This document shows, piece after piece, positions 44,883 to 51,554 of a DNA stretch of 51,554 nt. The DNA comes from RGIG5327 sp045612485 (lineage in GTDB: Bacteria > Verrucomicrobiota > Lentisphaeria > Victivallales > UBA1829): positions 1 to 51,554 of the forward strand of contig JAZKZE010000166.1 in the NCBI GenBank assembly GCA_045612485.1, written 5' to 3'. The notes beneath the pieces were generated by a model, which had not been told where the DNA came from, did not search any database, and saw only the letters and a list, made by a program, of their open reading frames with translations. Positions within the stretch are counted from its first letter, which is position 1; each line of letters starts with the position of its first letter. A program made the position numbers and the translations under genes.

Positions 44883-44919
44883 GGGGGGGGAACCAAATGG
44901 TTCTGTCCCCCCTTTTTTT
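44883..44919 (+). terminator. Terminator after the TPR-like gene
   Basis: GGGGGG (within 44883-44890) pairs with CCCCCC (44907-44912), with an inner GAACC/GGTTC pairing, and seven T follow (44913-44919). It separates the purM run from birA. Confidence 0.85.
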
Positions 44920-44943
44920 AGACTTTTTCCGGAGATTTTTAAT

Positions 44944-45711
44944 ATGCAAATGGATGATTTTTCTGTAAGGATCCTTGATTTTCCTCTTCTTTCCTCTACC
45001 AACACCTATGCAAAAGAAAACATTGCTTTTCTGGATGACTGCACACTTATAGCAGCGGAAGAACAGAGTGCGGGAAGAGGGCGTAACGGAAGAAGCTGGA
45101 TCTCTCCGGGGAAAGAAGAGAATATTTACTGTTCTTTTGTGATGAAACAGATAAACGATCCCTTCCGGGCTACCATCGTATCCTCTCTTGCGGTGCTTTC
45201 GTTATTGGAAAAACATATTCCCGGCGGAGATATTTTTATCAAGTGGCCCAATGATATTTTTGCCGGGGATGCAAAGATCTGCGGGGTATTGTGTGAATGT
45301 GCGGCACAGACAAAAGACACCCCGCTTTCCGTAATCGCCGGAATGGGACTCAATGTAAATACGCCGCAGGAAGTCCTTGATGCCATTCCCCAGAAAGCGG
45401 CAAGCATGTTTTCCCTTACGGGGATTGTTTTTCAGAGAAAAAAATTGCTTGGGGAACTTGCAGAATACCTGTTGAAGTATTATATTAAATATGTGCAATG
45501 TGGCAGTAGGGTTTTTCAGGAATGGAAAGAGAAAAACCGTGTGCCCGGCAAATGGGTCGAACTGGAAGAAAGTACTGGAAAAAGACGTTTTGTCAGGGTG
45601 AAAGACATTGCGGAAGACGGGCGTCTTCTCTGTGAAGAGGAGGGGAAAGAGTTTCTATTTTCCAGCGGGGATGTGCGTCTTGTAAAAAATCCTGAACTTT
45701 TCAGGAAATAA
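44944..45711 (+). CDS. birA: Biotin-protein ligase BirA (no DNA-binding domain)
   Basis: A 255-residue class I biotin ligase, lacking the helix-turn-helix of E. coli BirA, so it modifies carriers but should not repress bio genes. LLSSTNTYAKE near 15-25, the biotinyl-AMP loop SAGRGRNGRSW near 43-53, IKWPNDIF near 100 and the GMGLNVNTP segment near 140 are diagnostic. The C-terminal SH3-like domain is present. The ATG at 44944 has CGGAGA upstream; an earlier non-ATG start at 44878 would overlap the terminator and is rejected. It is followed within 70 bases by the decarboxylase operon whose OadA subunit needs biotin. Confidence 0.93.
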   Translation: MQMDDFSVRILDFPLLSSTNTYAKENIAFLDDCTLIAAEEQSAGRGRNGRSWISPGKEENIYCSFVMKQINDPFRATIVSSLAVLSLLEKHIPGGDIFIKWPNDIFAGDAKICGVLCECAAQTKDTPLSVIAGMGLNVNTPQEVLDAIPQKAASMFSLTGIVFQRKKLLGELAEYLLKYYIKYVQCGSRVFQEWKEKNRVPGKWVELEESTGKRRFVRVKDIAEDGRLLCEEEGKEFLFSSGDVRLVKNPELFRK

Positions 45712-45781
45712 AACGGCAAACCGATTTTATATTTTTAATGTAAACTGAGCAGAAAACAAAAACAAAAAAAGGAGAGTACAA

Positions 45782-46024
45782 ATGGGTCTCGTAATGGATG
45801 GAGTAAAACTCCTGGTCCTGGGGATGGTTGGCGTTTATGTCTTCCTTATCCTTATGATCTGGATGATGCACCTGTTGCAGAAAGTGCTTGCACCCTTTGC
45901 CGCCAAAGAATTTGAGGCAGCAAAAGCCGCAGCAGCCGCAGCAAAGAAGTCATCTTCCGGAGCTTCTGATGCTGATCTTGAAGCAGCAGTGGCAGCCGCA
46001 GCGTTCCACGCAAACAACAAATAA
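45782..46024 (+). CDS. oadG: Decarboxylase gamma-subunit-like small membrane protein (OadG)
   Basis: An 80-residue protein with one N-terminal membrane helix (LLVLGMVGVYVFLILMIWMM, about 10-29), an Ala/Lys-rich linker and a short C-terminus with a His near the end. Size, topology and position directly before oadA and oadB match OadG, the gamma chain that holds the soluble alpha subunit on the beta membrane subunit. Sequence similarity within this family is always low, so context carries much weight. AAGGAG precedes the ATG. Confidence 0.78.
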   Translation: MGLVMDGVKLLVLGMVGVYVFLILMIWMMHLLQKVLAPFAAKEFEAAKAAAAAAKKSSSGASDADLEAAVAAAAFHANNK

Positions 46025-46069
46025 AAAAATCAAAACTTTTTATCAAAACAATAATCAGGATTACTTTTT

Positions 46070-47881
46070 ATGAAAAAAATAGAATTTATGGATTGCTCCT
46101 TCAGAGACGGTTTTCAGTCCTGCCTCGGAGCCCGCGTAAAAACTGAAGATTTCCTTCCTGCTCTCGCAGCGGCTAAAGATGCCGGGATCACCCACATTGA
46201 AATCGGCGGCGGCGCCCGTTTCCAGAGTTTGTATTTCTACTGCCAGGAAGATGCCTTTGAAATGATGGATCTCTGGAGAGCCACTGTCGGTCCCGATGTG
46301 AATCTGCAGACTCTCTCCCGCGGTGTGAACGTTGTGGGTCTTTCCTCCCAGTCCAGCGACATCATCGATCTGCATGCAAAACTCTTCAAGAAACACGGTA
46401 TCACCACCATCCGTAACTTTGACGCTCTCAACGACGTCCGCAACCTGGAAGTTTCCGGCCGCGCCATTGCAAAACACGGTCTCAAACATCAGGTGACTGT
46501 TACCATGATGGGCCTTGCTCCCAATCTTGCAGAACCCTATGCCCACACTCCCAAGTTCTACATCGACAGACTCCAGGAAATCATCAACAGCGGTATTCCC
46601 TTTGACTCTGTTGCTTTCAAAGACGCTTCCGGTACCTCCACCGCAGCAACCGTCTATGAAACCATCAAACAGGCAAGAGCCATTCTTCCTCCCGAAATCA
46701 AGATCCAGTTCCACACCCATGATACCGCCGGAAATGCAGTTGCCTGCAACTTCGCCGCTATCTCTGCCGGTGCAGATATCATCGACCTCGCCATGGCTCC
46801 TCTCTCCGGCGGTACCTGCGAAGCCGACATCCTCACCATGTACCACAGACTCCGCGGTACAGACTTCACTCTGGACATCGATCCTGAAAAGATCCTCAAA
46901 GTTGAAAAGATCTTCAAAGACTGCCTCAGCAAATACTTCATGCCTCCGGAATCCATGCAGGTATCTCCTGAAATCATCTTCTCCCCGATGCCCGGCGGTG
47001 CTCTGACAGCCAACACCCAGATGATGCGTGACAACAAATGCCTTGACAAATATGACAAATGCATTGAAGAAATGCGTGAAGTTGTTGCCAAAGGCGGTTT
47101 CGGTACCAGCGTGACCCCCGTTTCCCAGTTCTACTTCCAGCAGGCTTTCCGTAACGCTGTTATGGGCAAAAATCCTGATGGTTCCTGGAAACTCGACCCC
47201 AACGGTTACGGCAAAATGGTTCTCGGCTACTTTGGCAAAACCCCCATTGCTCCCGATCCCCAGATCGTGAAATGGGCTTCCGAACAGCTTGGGCTTGAAC
47301 CCACCACCAAAGCCGTTGTGGAAATCAACGACGCCAATCCCAAACTGGGTATCAAAGCCGCTACTGCCCAGCTGGAAGAAAACAAACTGCCTGTCACCGA
47401 TGAAAACATCTTCATCGTTGCCGCCTGCGGCGATAAAGGCCTTGCCTTCCTCAAAGGCGACAAACCCATGGGTATCCGTTATGCGGAAGAAAAGAAAGCT
47501 GCTCCCGCAGGTGGTGCTGCAAACTACTCTGTTACTGCCAACGGCAAGACCTTCAATGTGTCTGTCAACGGCGACAAAGTAACCGTCAACGGCAAAGCCT
47601 TTGATGTGAAAGTTGGTGCTGCCGGTGCTGCCGCTGCTGCTCCTGCCGCAGCCGGTTCCGGAAAAGAAACAGAAGTAACCAGTCCCCTTCCCGGTACTGT
47701 TGTGAAAGTGGTAGTCAACGAAGGCGACACTGTTGCCGACGGTGCCACCCTTATGATCGTGGAAGCCATGAAAATGGAACAGGAAGTCAAATGCGGTAAA
47801 GGCGGTAAAGTTGTCAAGATCATGGTCGGTCCCAAAGATGTGATCGAAGCGGATCAGGTCATCGCTCTTATCGAGGAGTAA
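46070..47881 (+). CDS. oadA: Biotin-dependent decarboxylase alpha subunit (oxaloacetate decarboxylase type)
   Basis: A 603-residue protein with a TIM-barrel carboxyltransferase domain (about 1-300), a PYC/OADA domain (to about 490), an Ala/Pro linker and a C-terminal biotinyl domain. MDCSFRDGFQS carries the early metal Asp, FKDASGTSTAA the position of the carbamylated Lys, and FHTHDTAGN the HxH metal ligands. The biotinyl lysine is K568 in EAMKMEQ, 35 residues from the end, the standard distance. It moves the carboxyl group of oxaloacetate to biotin for decarboxylation by OadB. FKDASG differs from the more common IKDMAG, so a relative such as a methylmalonyl- or other 2-oxoacid substrate cannot be excluded. 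Confidence 0.9.
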   Translation: MKKIEFMDCSFRDGFQSCLGARVKTEDFLPALAAAKDAGITHIEIGGGARFQSLYFYCQEDAFEMMDLWRATVGPDVNLQTLSRGVNVVGLSSQSSDIIDLHAKLFKKHGITTIRNFDALNDVRNLEVSGRAIAKHGLKHQVTVTMMGLAPNLAEPYAHTPKFYIDRLQEIINSGIPFDSVAFKDASGTSTAATVYETIKQARAILPPEIKIQFHTHDTAGNAVACNFAAISAGADIIDLAMAPLSGGTCEADILTMYHRLRGTDFTLDIDPEKILKVEKIFKDCLSKYFMPPESMQVSPEIIFSPMPGGALTANTQMMRDNKCLDKYDKCIEEMREVVAKGGFGTSVTPVSQFYFQQAFRNAVMGKNPDGSWKLDPNGYGKMVLGYFGKTPIAPDPQIVKWASEQLGLEPTTKAVVEINDANPKLGIKAATAQLEENKLPVTDENIFIVAACGDKGLAFLKGDKPMGIRYAEEKKAAPAGGAANYSVTANGKTFNVSVNGDKVTVNGKAFDVKVGAAGAAAAAPAAAGSGKETEVTSPLPGTVVKVVVNEGDTVADGATLMIVEAMKMEQEVKCGKGGKVVKIMVGPKDVIEADQVIALIEE

Positions 47882-47885
47882 TAAA

Positions 47886-49745
47886 ATGAAAAAACTTACA
47901 ATGATCCTTTTTGCAATCACCCTGTTTGCCGGTTCTGCGCTTCTTGCGCAGAATACTGCAAAAAAAGCGGTGAAAGCAGATAAAAAAGTCTGTGCAGTTG
48001 TCAAAAAGGTCTGCACAGCAAAGAAAGTTTGCGGGGAAAAGTGTGCTGCTCTCCCTGTCCGTGCAGATTCTTATGAAGCCATGAAGAAAGATCCCAAAGC
48101 CGGGATCGGTGAAACTCTTTATGAGCTTTCTGAAAAAGAAGAAAACGAAGGTAAACTTTTCTGCGAAGGCAGACTTTCCTACCTCTACAAACAGGCAAAA
48201 TACCGTCAGGAACTGGAAGATGATATGTTCCAGTGGTTTGAACTTTCCGACGGCCGTCTTGCTCTGGTTTACAAGGAAGATGTGAAAGATGTGAAGGGCA
48301 ACGCCAAAAAAGCTGCTTCCGGAACGATCTTCTCCGTCACCTTTGCCAAAGGTCAGAAAGTCACTCCCGGCAGGGAACTTATCGTGCTGGATATTCCCGG
48401 CAGAAGTAAAGCAAAATGCAAAAATATGCTTAACGCTGTTCCCCTCGCCATCAATCCGGCAGTAAAAACAGCAGGCACTCTGAAAGCAGGTACCATCATT
48501 GCCTACTTTGCTCCCGTAGCTCTGGTACATGACTCTGTTCAGGAAGGCACCACAGCCAAAAGACTGGAATCCTGGGACAAACTTTTCAAAGGTCTCTGGG
48601 CAAGTACCGGTATTTCTGCCATTATCGACAGCACCTCTGCCGACTTCAAGAATACCTGGAAACTGGGTCTCGGCCGTGTTCTCATGACCATTGTGGGGCT
48701 TGTACTCATCTACCTTGCCATCGTAAAAGGATTTGAGCCTCTTCTGCTTCTGCCTATCGGTTACGGTGCAGTTCTTGCCAACATTCCTCTTGCAGGCATT
48801 TCCGGTCCTGACGGACTTCTGGGAATGGTTTACAATGTAGGTATTGATTCCGGCGTGTTCCCGCTTCTCATCTTCATGGGGGTAGGAGCTATGACCGACT
48901 TCGGTCCCCTTATCGCCAATCCCAAATCCGCTCTTCTGGGAGGATCAGCCCAGTTCGGTATCTTCTTTGCTCTTCTCGGAGCAGTTCTGCTGAACTTTGT
49001 GGGGATTGAGTTCGACCTCAAAGATGCTGCCTCCATCGGTATCATCGGCGGAGCTGACGGACCTACCGCCATCTTCCTTGCCAGCCGTCTTTCCCCCAAA
49101 CTTCTGGGTGCCATTGCGGTTGCCGCATACTCCTACATGGCTCTTGTGCCTATCATCCAGCCTCCCATTATGAAGCTTCTCACAACAGAAGCTGAACGTA
49201 AGATCAAGATGAAACAGCTGCGTCCTGTTTCCAAAGTGGAAAAGATCTGCTTCCCGCTTCTTATCGTCATCATCTGCGCCCTGCTTCTCCCGGATGCCGC
49301 TCCCCTGATCGGTATGCTGATGCTGGGTAATCTTATGAAAGAATCCGGTGTTGTTGACCGTCTGAGCGATACTGCCCAGAATGCTCTCATCAACATTGTG
49401 ACCATCTTCCTGGGTACTGCGGTTGGTGCAAAACTTTCCGCTGACCAGTTCCTCACAGCCCAGACACTGGGTATCCTTCTTCTGGGTGCCATTGCCTTCT
49501 CCGTGGGAACCGGAGCCGGGGTGATCTTTGCAAAGATCATGAACAAATGCTCCAAAGAGCCCATCAACCCCCTCATTGGTGCCGCTGGCGTTTCCGCTGT
49601 GCCTATGGCTGCCCGTGTGGTGAATAAAGTGGGTCTGGAATCCGATCCTCACAACTTCCTTCTCATGCATGCCATGGGTCCGAACGTGTCCGGTGTGATC
49701 GGTTCTGCGGTTGCCGCTGGTATTCTTCTGAAAGCTCTCTTCTGA
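47886..49745 (+). CDS. oadB: Na+-translocating decarboxylase beta subunit with extra exported domain
   Basis: A 619-residue protein. From about residue 262 on it is the polytopic OadB core: PLLLLPIGYGAVLANIP, FPLLIFMGVGAMTDFGPL, and GGADGPTAIFLAS with D391, corresponding to D203 of Klebsiella OadB in the Na+ path. Usual OadB proteins are about 375-430 residues, so about 190 are added. That part begins with a signal peptide (1-21, ending SALLAQ), then a Lys/Cys-rich piece with C36, C43, C49 and C53, then C93 and C178 in a mixed soluble domain. Biotin decarboxylation drives Na+ export. GAGGAG precedes the ATG, four bases after oadA. Confidence 0.9.
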   Translation: MKKLTMILFAITLFAGSALLAQNTAKKAVKADKKVCAVVKKVCTAKKVCGEKCAALPVRADSYEAMKKDPKAGIGETLYELSEKEENEGKLFCEGRLSYLYKQAKYRQELEDDMFQWFELSDGRLALVYKEDVKDVKGNAKKAASGTIFSVTFAKGQKVTPGRELIVLDIPGRSKAKCKNMLNAVPLAINPAVKTAGTLKAGTIIAYFAPVALVHDSVQEGTTAKRLESWDKLFKGLWASTGISAIIDSTSADFKNTWKLGLGRVLMTIVGLVLIYLAIVKGFEPLLLLPIGYGAVLANIPLAGISGPDGLLGMVYNVGIDSGVFPLLIFMGVGAMTDFGPLIANPKSALLGGSAQFGIFFALLGAVLLNFVGIEFDLKDAASIGIIGGADGPTAIFLASRLSPKLLGAIAVAAYSYMALVPIIQPPIMKLLTTEAERKIKMKQLRPVSKVEKICFPLLIVIICALLLPDAAPLIGMLMLGNLMKESGVVDRLSDTAQNALINIVTIFLGTAVGAKLSADQFLTAQTLGILLLGAIAFSVGTGAGVIFAKIMNKCSKEPINPLIGAAGVSAVPMAARVVNKVGLESDPHNFLLMHAMGPNVSGVIGSAVAAGILLKALF

Positions 49746-49775
49746 TCTTTTCAGAGTAGTACGGAAAATTCTGGA

Positions 49776-49808
49776 AACTCCCGGGTGGAAACATCCGGGA
49801 GTTTTTTT
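49776..49808 (+). terminator. Terminator of the oad operon
   Basis: AACTCCCGG (49776-49784) pairs with CCGGGAGTT (49795-49803), followed by a run of T to 49808. It lies 30 bases after the oadB stop. Confidence 0.85.
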
Positions 49809-49952
49809 CTGCCGGGAAATATATTTTTCCGGAGGCTTGCTTTTTATACAAAATAAATAATAAAAAATACCAATTCCTCCTTGTATTTTTTCTTTTCCGC
49901 TGTAAGTTTATTTCAACAGGATCTGTTTTACAACAATAAGGAGTATGAATAA

Positions 49953-51326
49953 ATGCCGAAAATAACATTCATGGGTGCGGGAAGCACAGTATTCGCTAAA
50001 AACGTTCTTGGGGACTGTATGTTCAAAGAGGCCCTGAAGGATTCTCACATAGCCCTTTATGACATTGATAAGAACCGTCTGGAAGAATCTGTAAAGATGC
50101 TGACAGTCCTGAATAAAAACGTCAATGACAACCGGGCAAAGATCACCGCTCATCTGGGCGTCGGCAACCGTAAAAAAGCCTTGAAAGGGGCAGATTTTGT
50201 AGTCAATGCCATTCAGGTGGGTGGGTACGAACCCTCCACAGTCATCGACTTTGAGATCCCGAAAAAATACGGATTGAAACAGACGATCGCCGATACCTTG
50301 GGAATAGGCGGCATTTTCCGTGCGTTGCGTACCATTCCCGTCATGCTGGATTTCGGACATGATATGGAGGAAGTCTGTCCGGATGCATGGCTTCTCAATT
50401 ACACCAACCCCATGGCAATGCTTACCGGAGCCATGCTGCGGGGGACAAATGTAAAAACTGTGGGCCTGTGCCATTCCGTACAGGTTTGTGCCTTCAGCCT
50501 TATGCGTTCTCTGGGACTTTTTGAAACAGAAAACTGCCAGGGCAATCCCATTCATGCGTTCAACGATCTGGGATACCATACGAAAATCGCCGGAATCAAT
50601 CACATGGCATGGCTGCTGGATATTACAGATAAAAACGGCAAAGATATTTATCCGGAAATGCGGAAACTCGGTAAAAAGATCATAAAAAAATACCGCGGCG
50701 GAAAAGTCAAACACGGCAATCTCATCCGTTTGGAAATGATGGATAAATTCGGTTATTATGTCACCGAATCCAGCGAACATAATGCGGAATATGCCCCCTA
50801 CTGGATCAAAAATGCCTATCCTGAACTCATTGATGAATATTTCATTCCCCTGGATGAATATCCCAGAAGATGTGTGAATCAGATCGAAAACTGGAAAAAA
50901 CAGTATAAGAATATCTGTGAAAATCCGGCACTGACCCACTCCCCCTCCCATGAATACGGTGCAGGCATCATGAATGCCCTCATAACCAATGAGCCGTATG
51001 AGATCGGCGGAAACGTACTCAATAACGGTTTCATCCCCAATCTGCCGTCCAATGCGATCGTGGAAGTACCCTGTCTGGTCAATTCCAACGGCATACATGG
51101 TACTTATGTGGGAGAACTTCCGCCCCAGTGTGCAGCCTTGAATATGACCAATATCAATGTGCATCTTCTTACTATTGAAGCCGCCCTCACATTGAAAAAA
51201 GAGCATATTTATCATGCCGCTATGCTTGATCCTCATACAGCAAGCGAACTGAAGATCGATGATATTATTTCCATGTGTGATGACCTTATTGAAGCACATG
51301 GAAATATGCTTCCAAAATACAGATAA
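49953..51326 (+). CDS. Glycoside hydrolase family 4 (alpha-galactosidase/alpha-glucosidase type)
   Basis: A 457-residue NAD- and Mn-dependent GH4 enzyme that cleaves glycosides by a redox-elimination mechanism. ITFMGAGSTVFAKN (4-17) is the NAD Rossmann motif, NYTNPMAM near 149-156 binds substrate, C173-H174 in GLCHSVQ and H217 in GINHMAW are candidate metal and active-site residues. The LCHSVQ and GINHMAW forms are those of MelA/AglA-type alpha-galactosidases and alpha-glucosidases rather than 6-phospho-beta-glucosidases. AAGGAG is nine bases before the ATG. It is a single gene with its own terminator; no sugar transporter is adjacent in the window. Confidence 0.92.
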   Translation: MPKITFMGAGSTVFAKNVLGDCMFKEALKDSHIALYDIDKNRLEESVKMLTVLNKNVNDNRAKITAHLGVGNRKKALKGADFVVNAIQVGGYEPSTVIDFEIPKKYGLKQTIADTLGIGGIFRALRTIPVMLDFGHDMEEVCPDAWLLNYTNPMAMLTGAMLRGTNVKTVGLCHSVQVCAFSLMRSLGLFETENCQGNPIHAFNDLGYHTKIAGINHMAWLLDITDKNGKDIYPEMRKLGKKIIKKYRGGKVKHGNLIRLEMMDKFGYYVTESSEHNAEYAPYWIKNAYPELIDEYFIPLDEYPRRCVNQIENWKKQYKNICENPALTHSPSHEYGAGIMNALITNEPYEIGGNVLNNGFIPNLPSNAIVEVPCLVNSNGIHGTYVGELPPQCAALNMTNINVHLLTIEAALTLKKEHIYHAAMLDPHTASELKIDDIISMCDDLIEAHGNMLPKYR

Positions 51327-51350
51327 ATCACCGTTCCGCATAAAAACAGT

Positions 51351-51392
51351 AAAGCCTTTGCCCGGAGTATTTTCCTGACAAAGGCTTTTTTA
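51351..51392 (+). terminator. Terminator of the GH4 gene
   Basis: AAAGCCTTTG (51351-51360) pairs with CAAAGGCTTT (51379-51388), followed by TTTT. It lies 24 bases after the GH4 stop. Confidence 0.85.
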
Positions 51393-51464
51393 TCTGCAGA
51401 ATATTTTCACAGCTATCCCATAAAATCTGTTTTTTAAAATGAGAGAGAGTAATTTTCTGTAAAA

Positions 51465-51554
51465 TTATTCTTTGCAGTTCATCCTTCCGCTGGATGTGTA
51501 AGAGAGTTCAAACAGCCCCGGAGGGGCAAAAGGGGCTGAAAGCCCCGCAGGTAC
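51465..51554 (-). CDS. Possible 3' end of a gene cut by the window edge
   Basis: An open minus-strand frame enters from the right edge and ends with TAA at 51465-51467, giving 29 residues that finish LFELSYTSSGRMNCKE. I recognise no domain. The first part is a repeated CCCC/GGGG-rich segment (AGCCCC, GGGGCT) that can form hairpins, so it could be non-coding instead. The rest of 51393-51464 shows nothing I can name. Confidence 0.25.
   Translation of the reverse strand, partial: VPAGLSAPFAPPGLFELSYTSSGRMNCKE

Noticed and set aside
46061..48016. Minus-strand frame of 651 codons opposite oadA.
   Set aside because: oadA has domain and biotin motifs; the antisense frame is a codon-bias shadow.

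Overview
The window looks like a chromosomal segment of an anaerobic PVC-group bacterium, most likely a gut-type member of the Lentisphaerae (Victivallis-like). Three things point there. A 52-residue basic protein at 24512-24670 matches the small basic protein family known from Chlamydiae, Verrucomicrobia and Lentisphaerae. A 3,761-residue surface-type protein begins with a LEPR-XLL-like motif. Sugar-acid and glycan genes sit beside a biotin-dependent, sodium-pump type decarboxylase. The placement is inferred from family content; no rRNA or tRNA gene was seen.

Layout. 138-4786 (minus): a compact run of MATE transporter, SDR dehydrogenase, galactonate-dehydratase-like enzyme and FAD oxidoreductase, probably a sugar-acid catabolic operon. 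4910-10003 (minus): a protein quality-control block of smpB, a dnaJ with a reduced zinc finger, grpE and clpB; clpB is preceded by a strong sigma-54-like promoter match and grpE by a sigma-70-like promoter overlapped by an inverted repeat. 10188-11834 (minus): a B12-binding radical SAM enzyme. 11992-15424 (plus): threonine synthase, a TraB/GumN protein and a glycosyltransferase, meeting nfo tail to tail. 16476-18842 (plus): lysA and mreB. 19081-27323 and 27360-29054 (minus): lpdA, a DUF4091 glycosidase-like protein, aconitase, the small basic protein, then a der-dapF-dapA-SGNH hydrolase run.

29167-40452 (minus) is one giant gene. Its product has a LEERVLF motif, a DUF4347 domain with a His/Cys pair, thousands of residues of beta-helix-like repeats, two SLREA-type segments, Chlamydia Pmp-like repeats and a charged C-terminal tail. 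Just upstream, 40491-40588 can fold into a three-helix RNA whose two imperfect pairs are G-U wobbles only when transcribed toward the giant gene. This leader and the giant protein are the most unusual things in the window.

41287-51326 (plus): a membrane-anchored SurA/PpiD-like chaperone, purM and a TPR-like membrane protein; birA with oadG-oadA-oadB, which together supply and use biotin for a sodium-pumping decarboxylase; and a family 4 glycosidase. The OadB protein carries about 190 extra N-terminal residues with a signal peptide and a Lys/Cys-rich segment.

Taken together the genes support meso-diaminopimelate and threonine synthesis (dapA, dapF, lysA, thrC), rod-shape maintenance (mreB), scavenging of plant or mucosal sugars, and fermentative energy conservation through decarboxylation.
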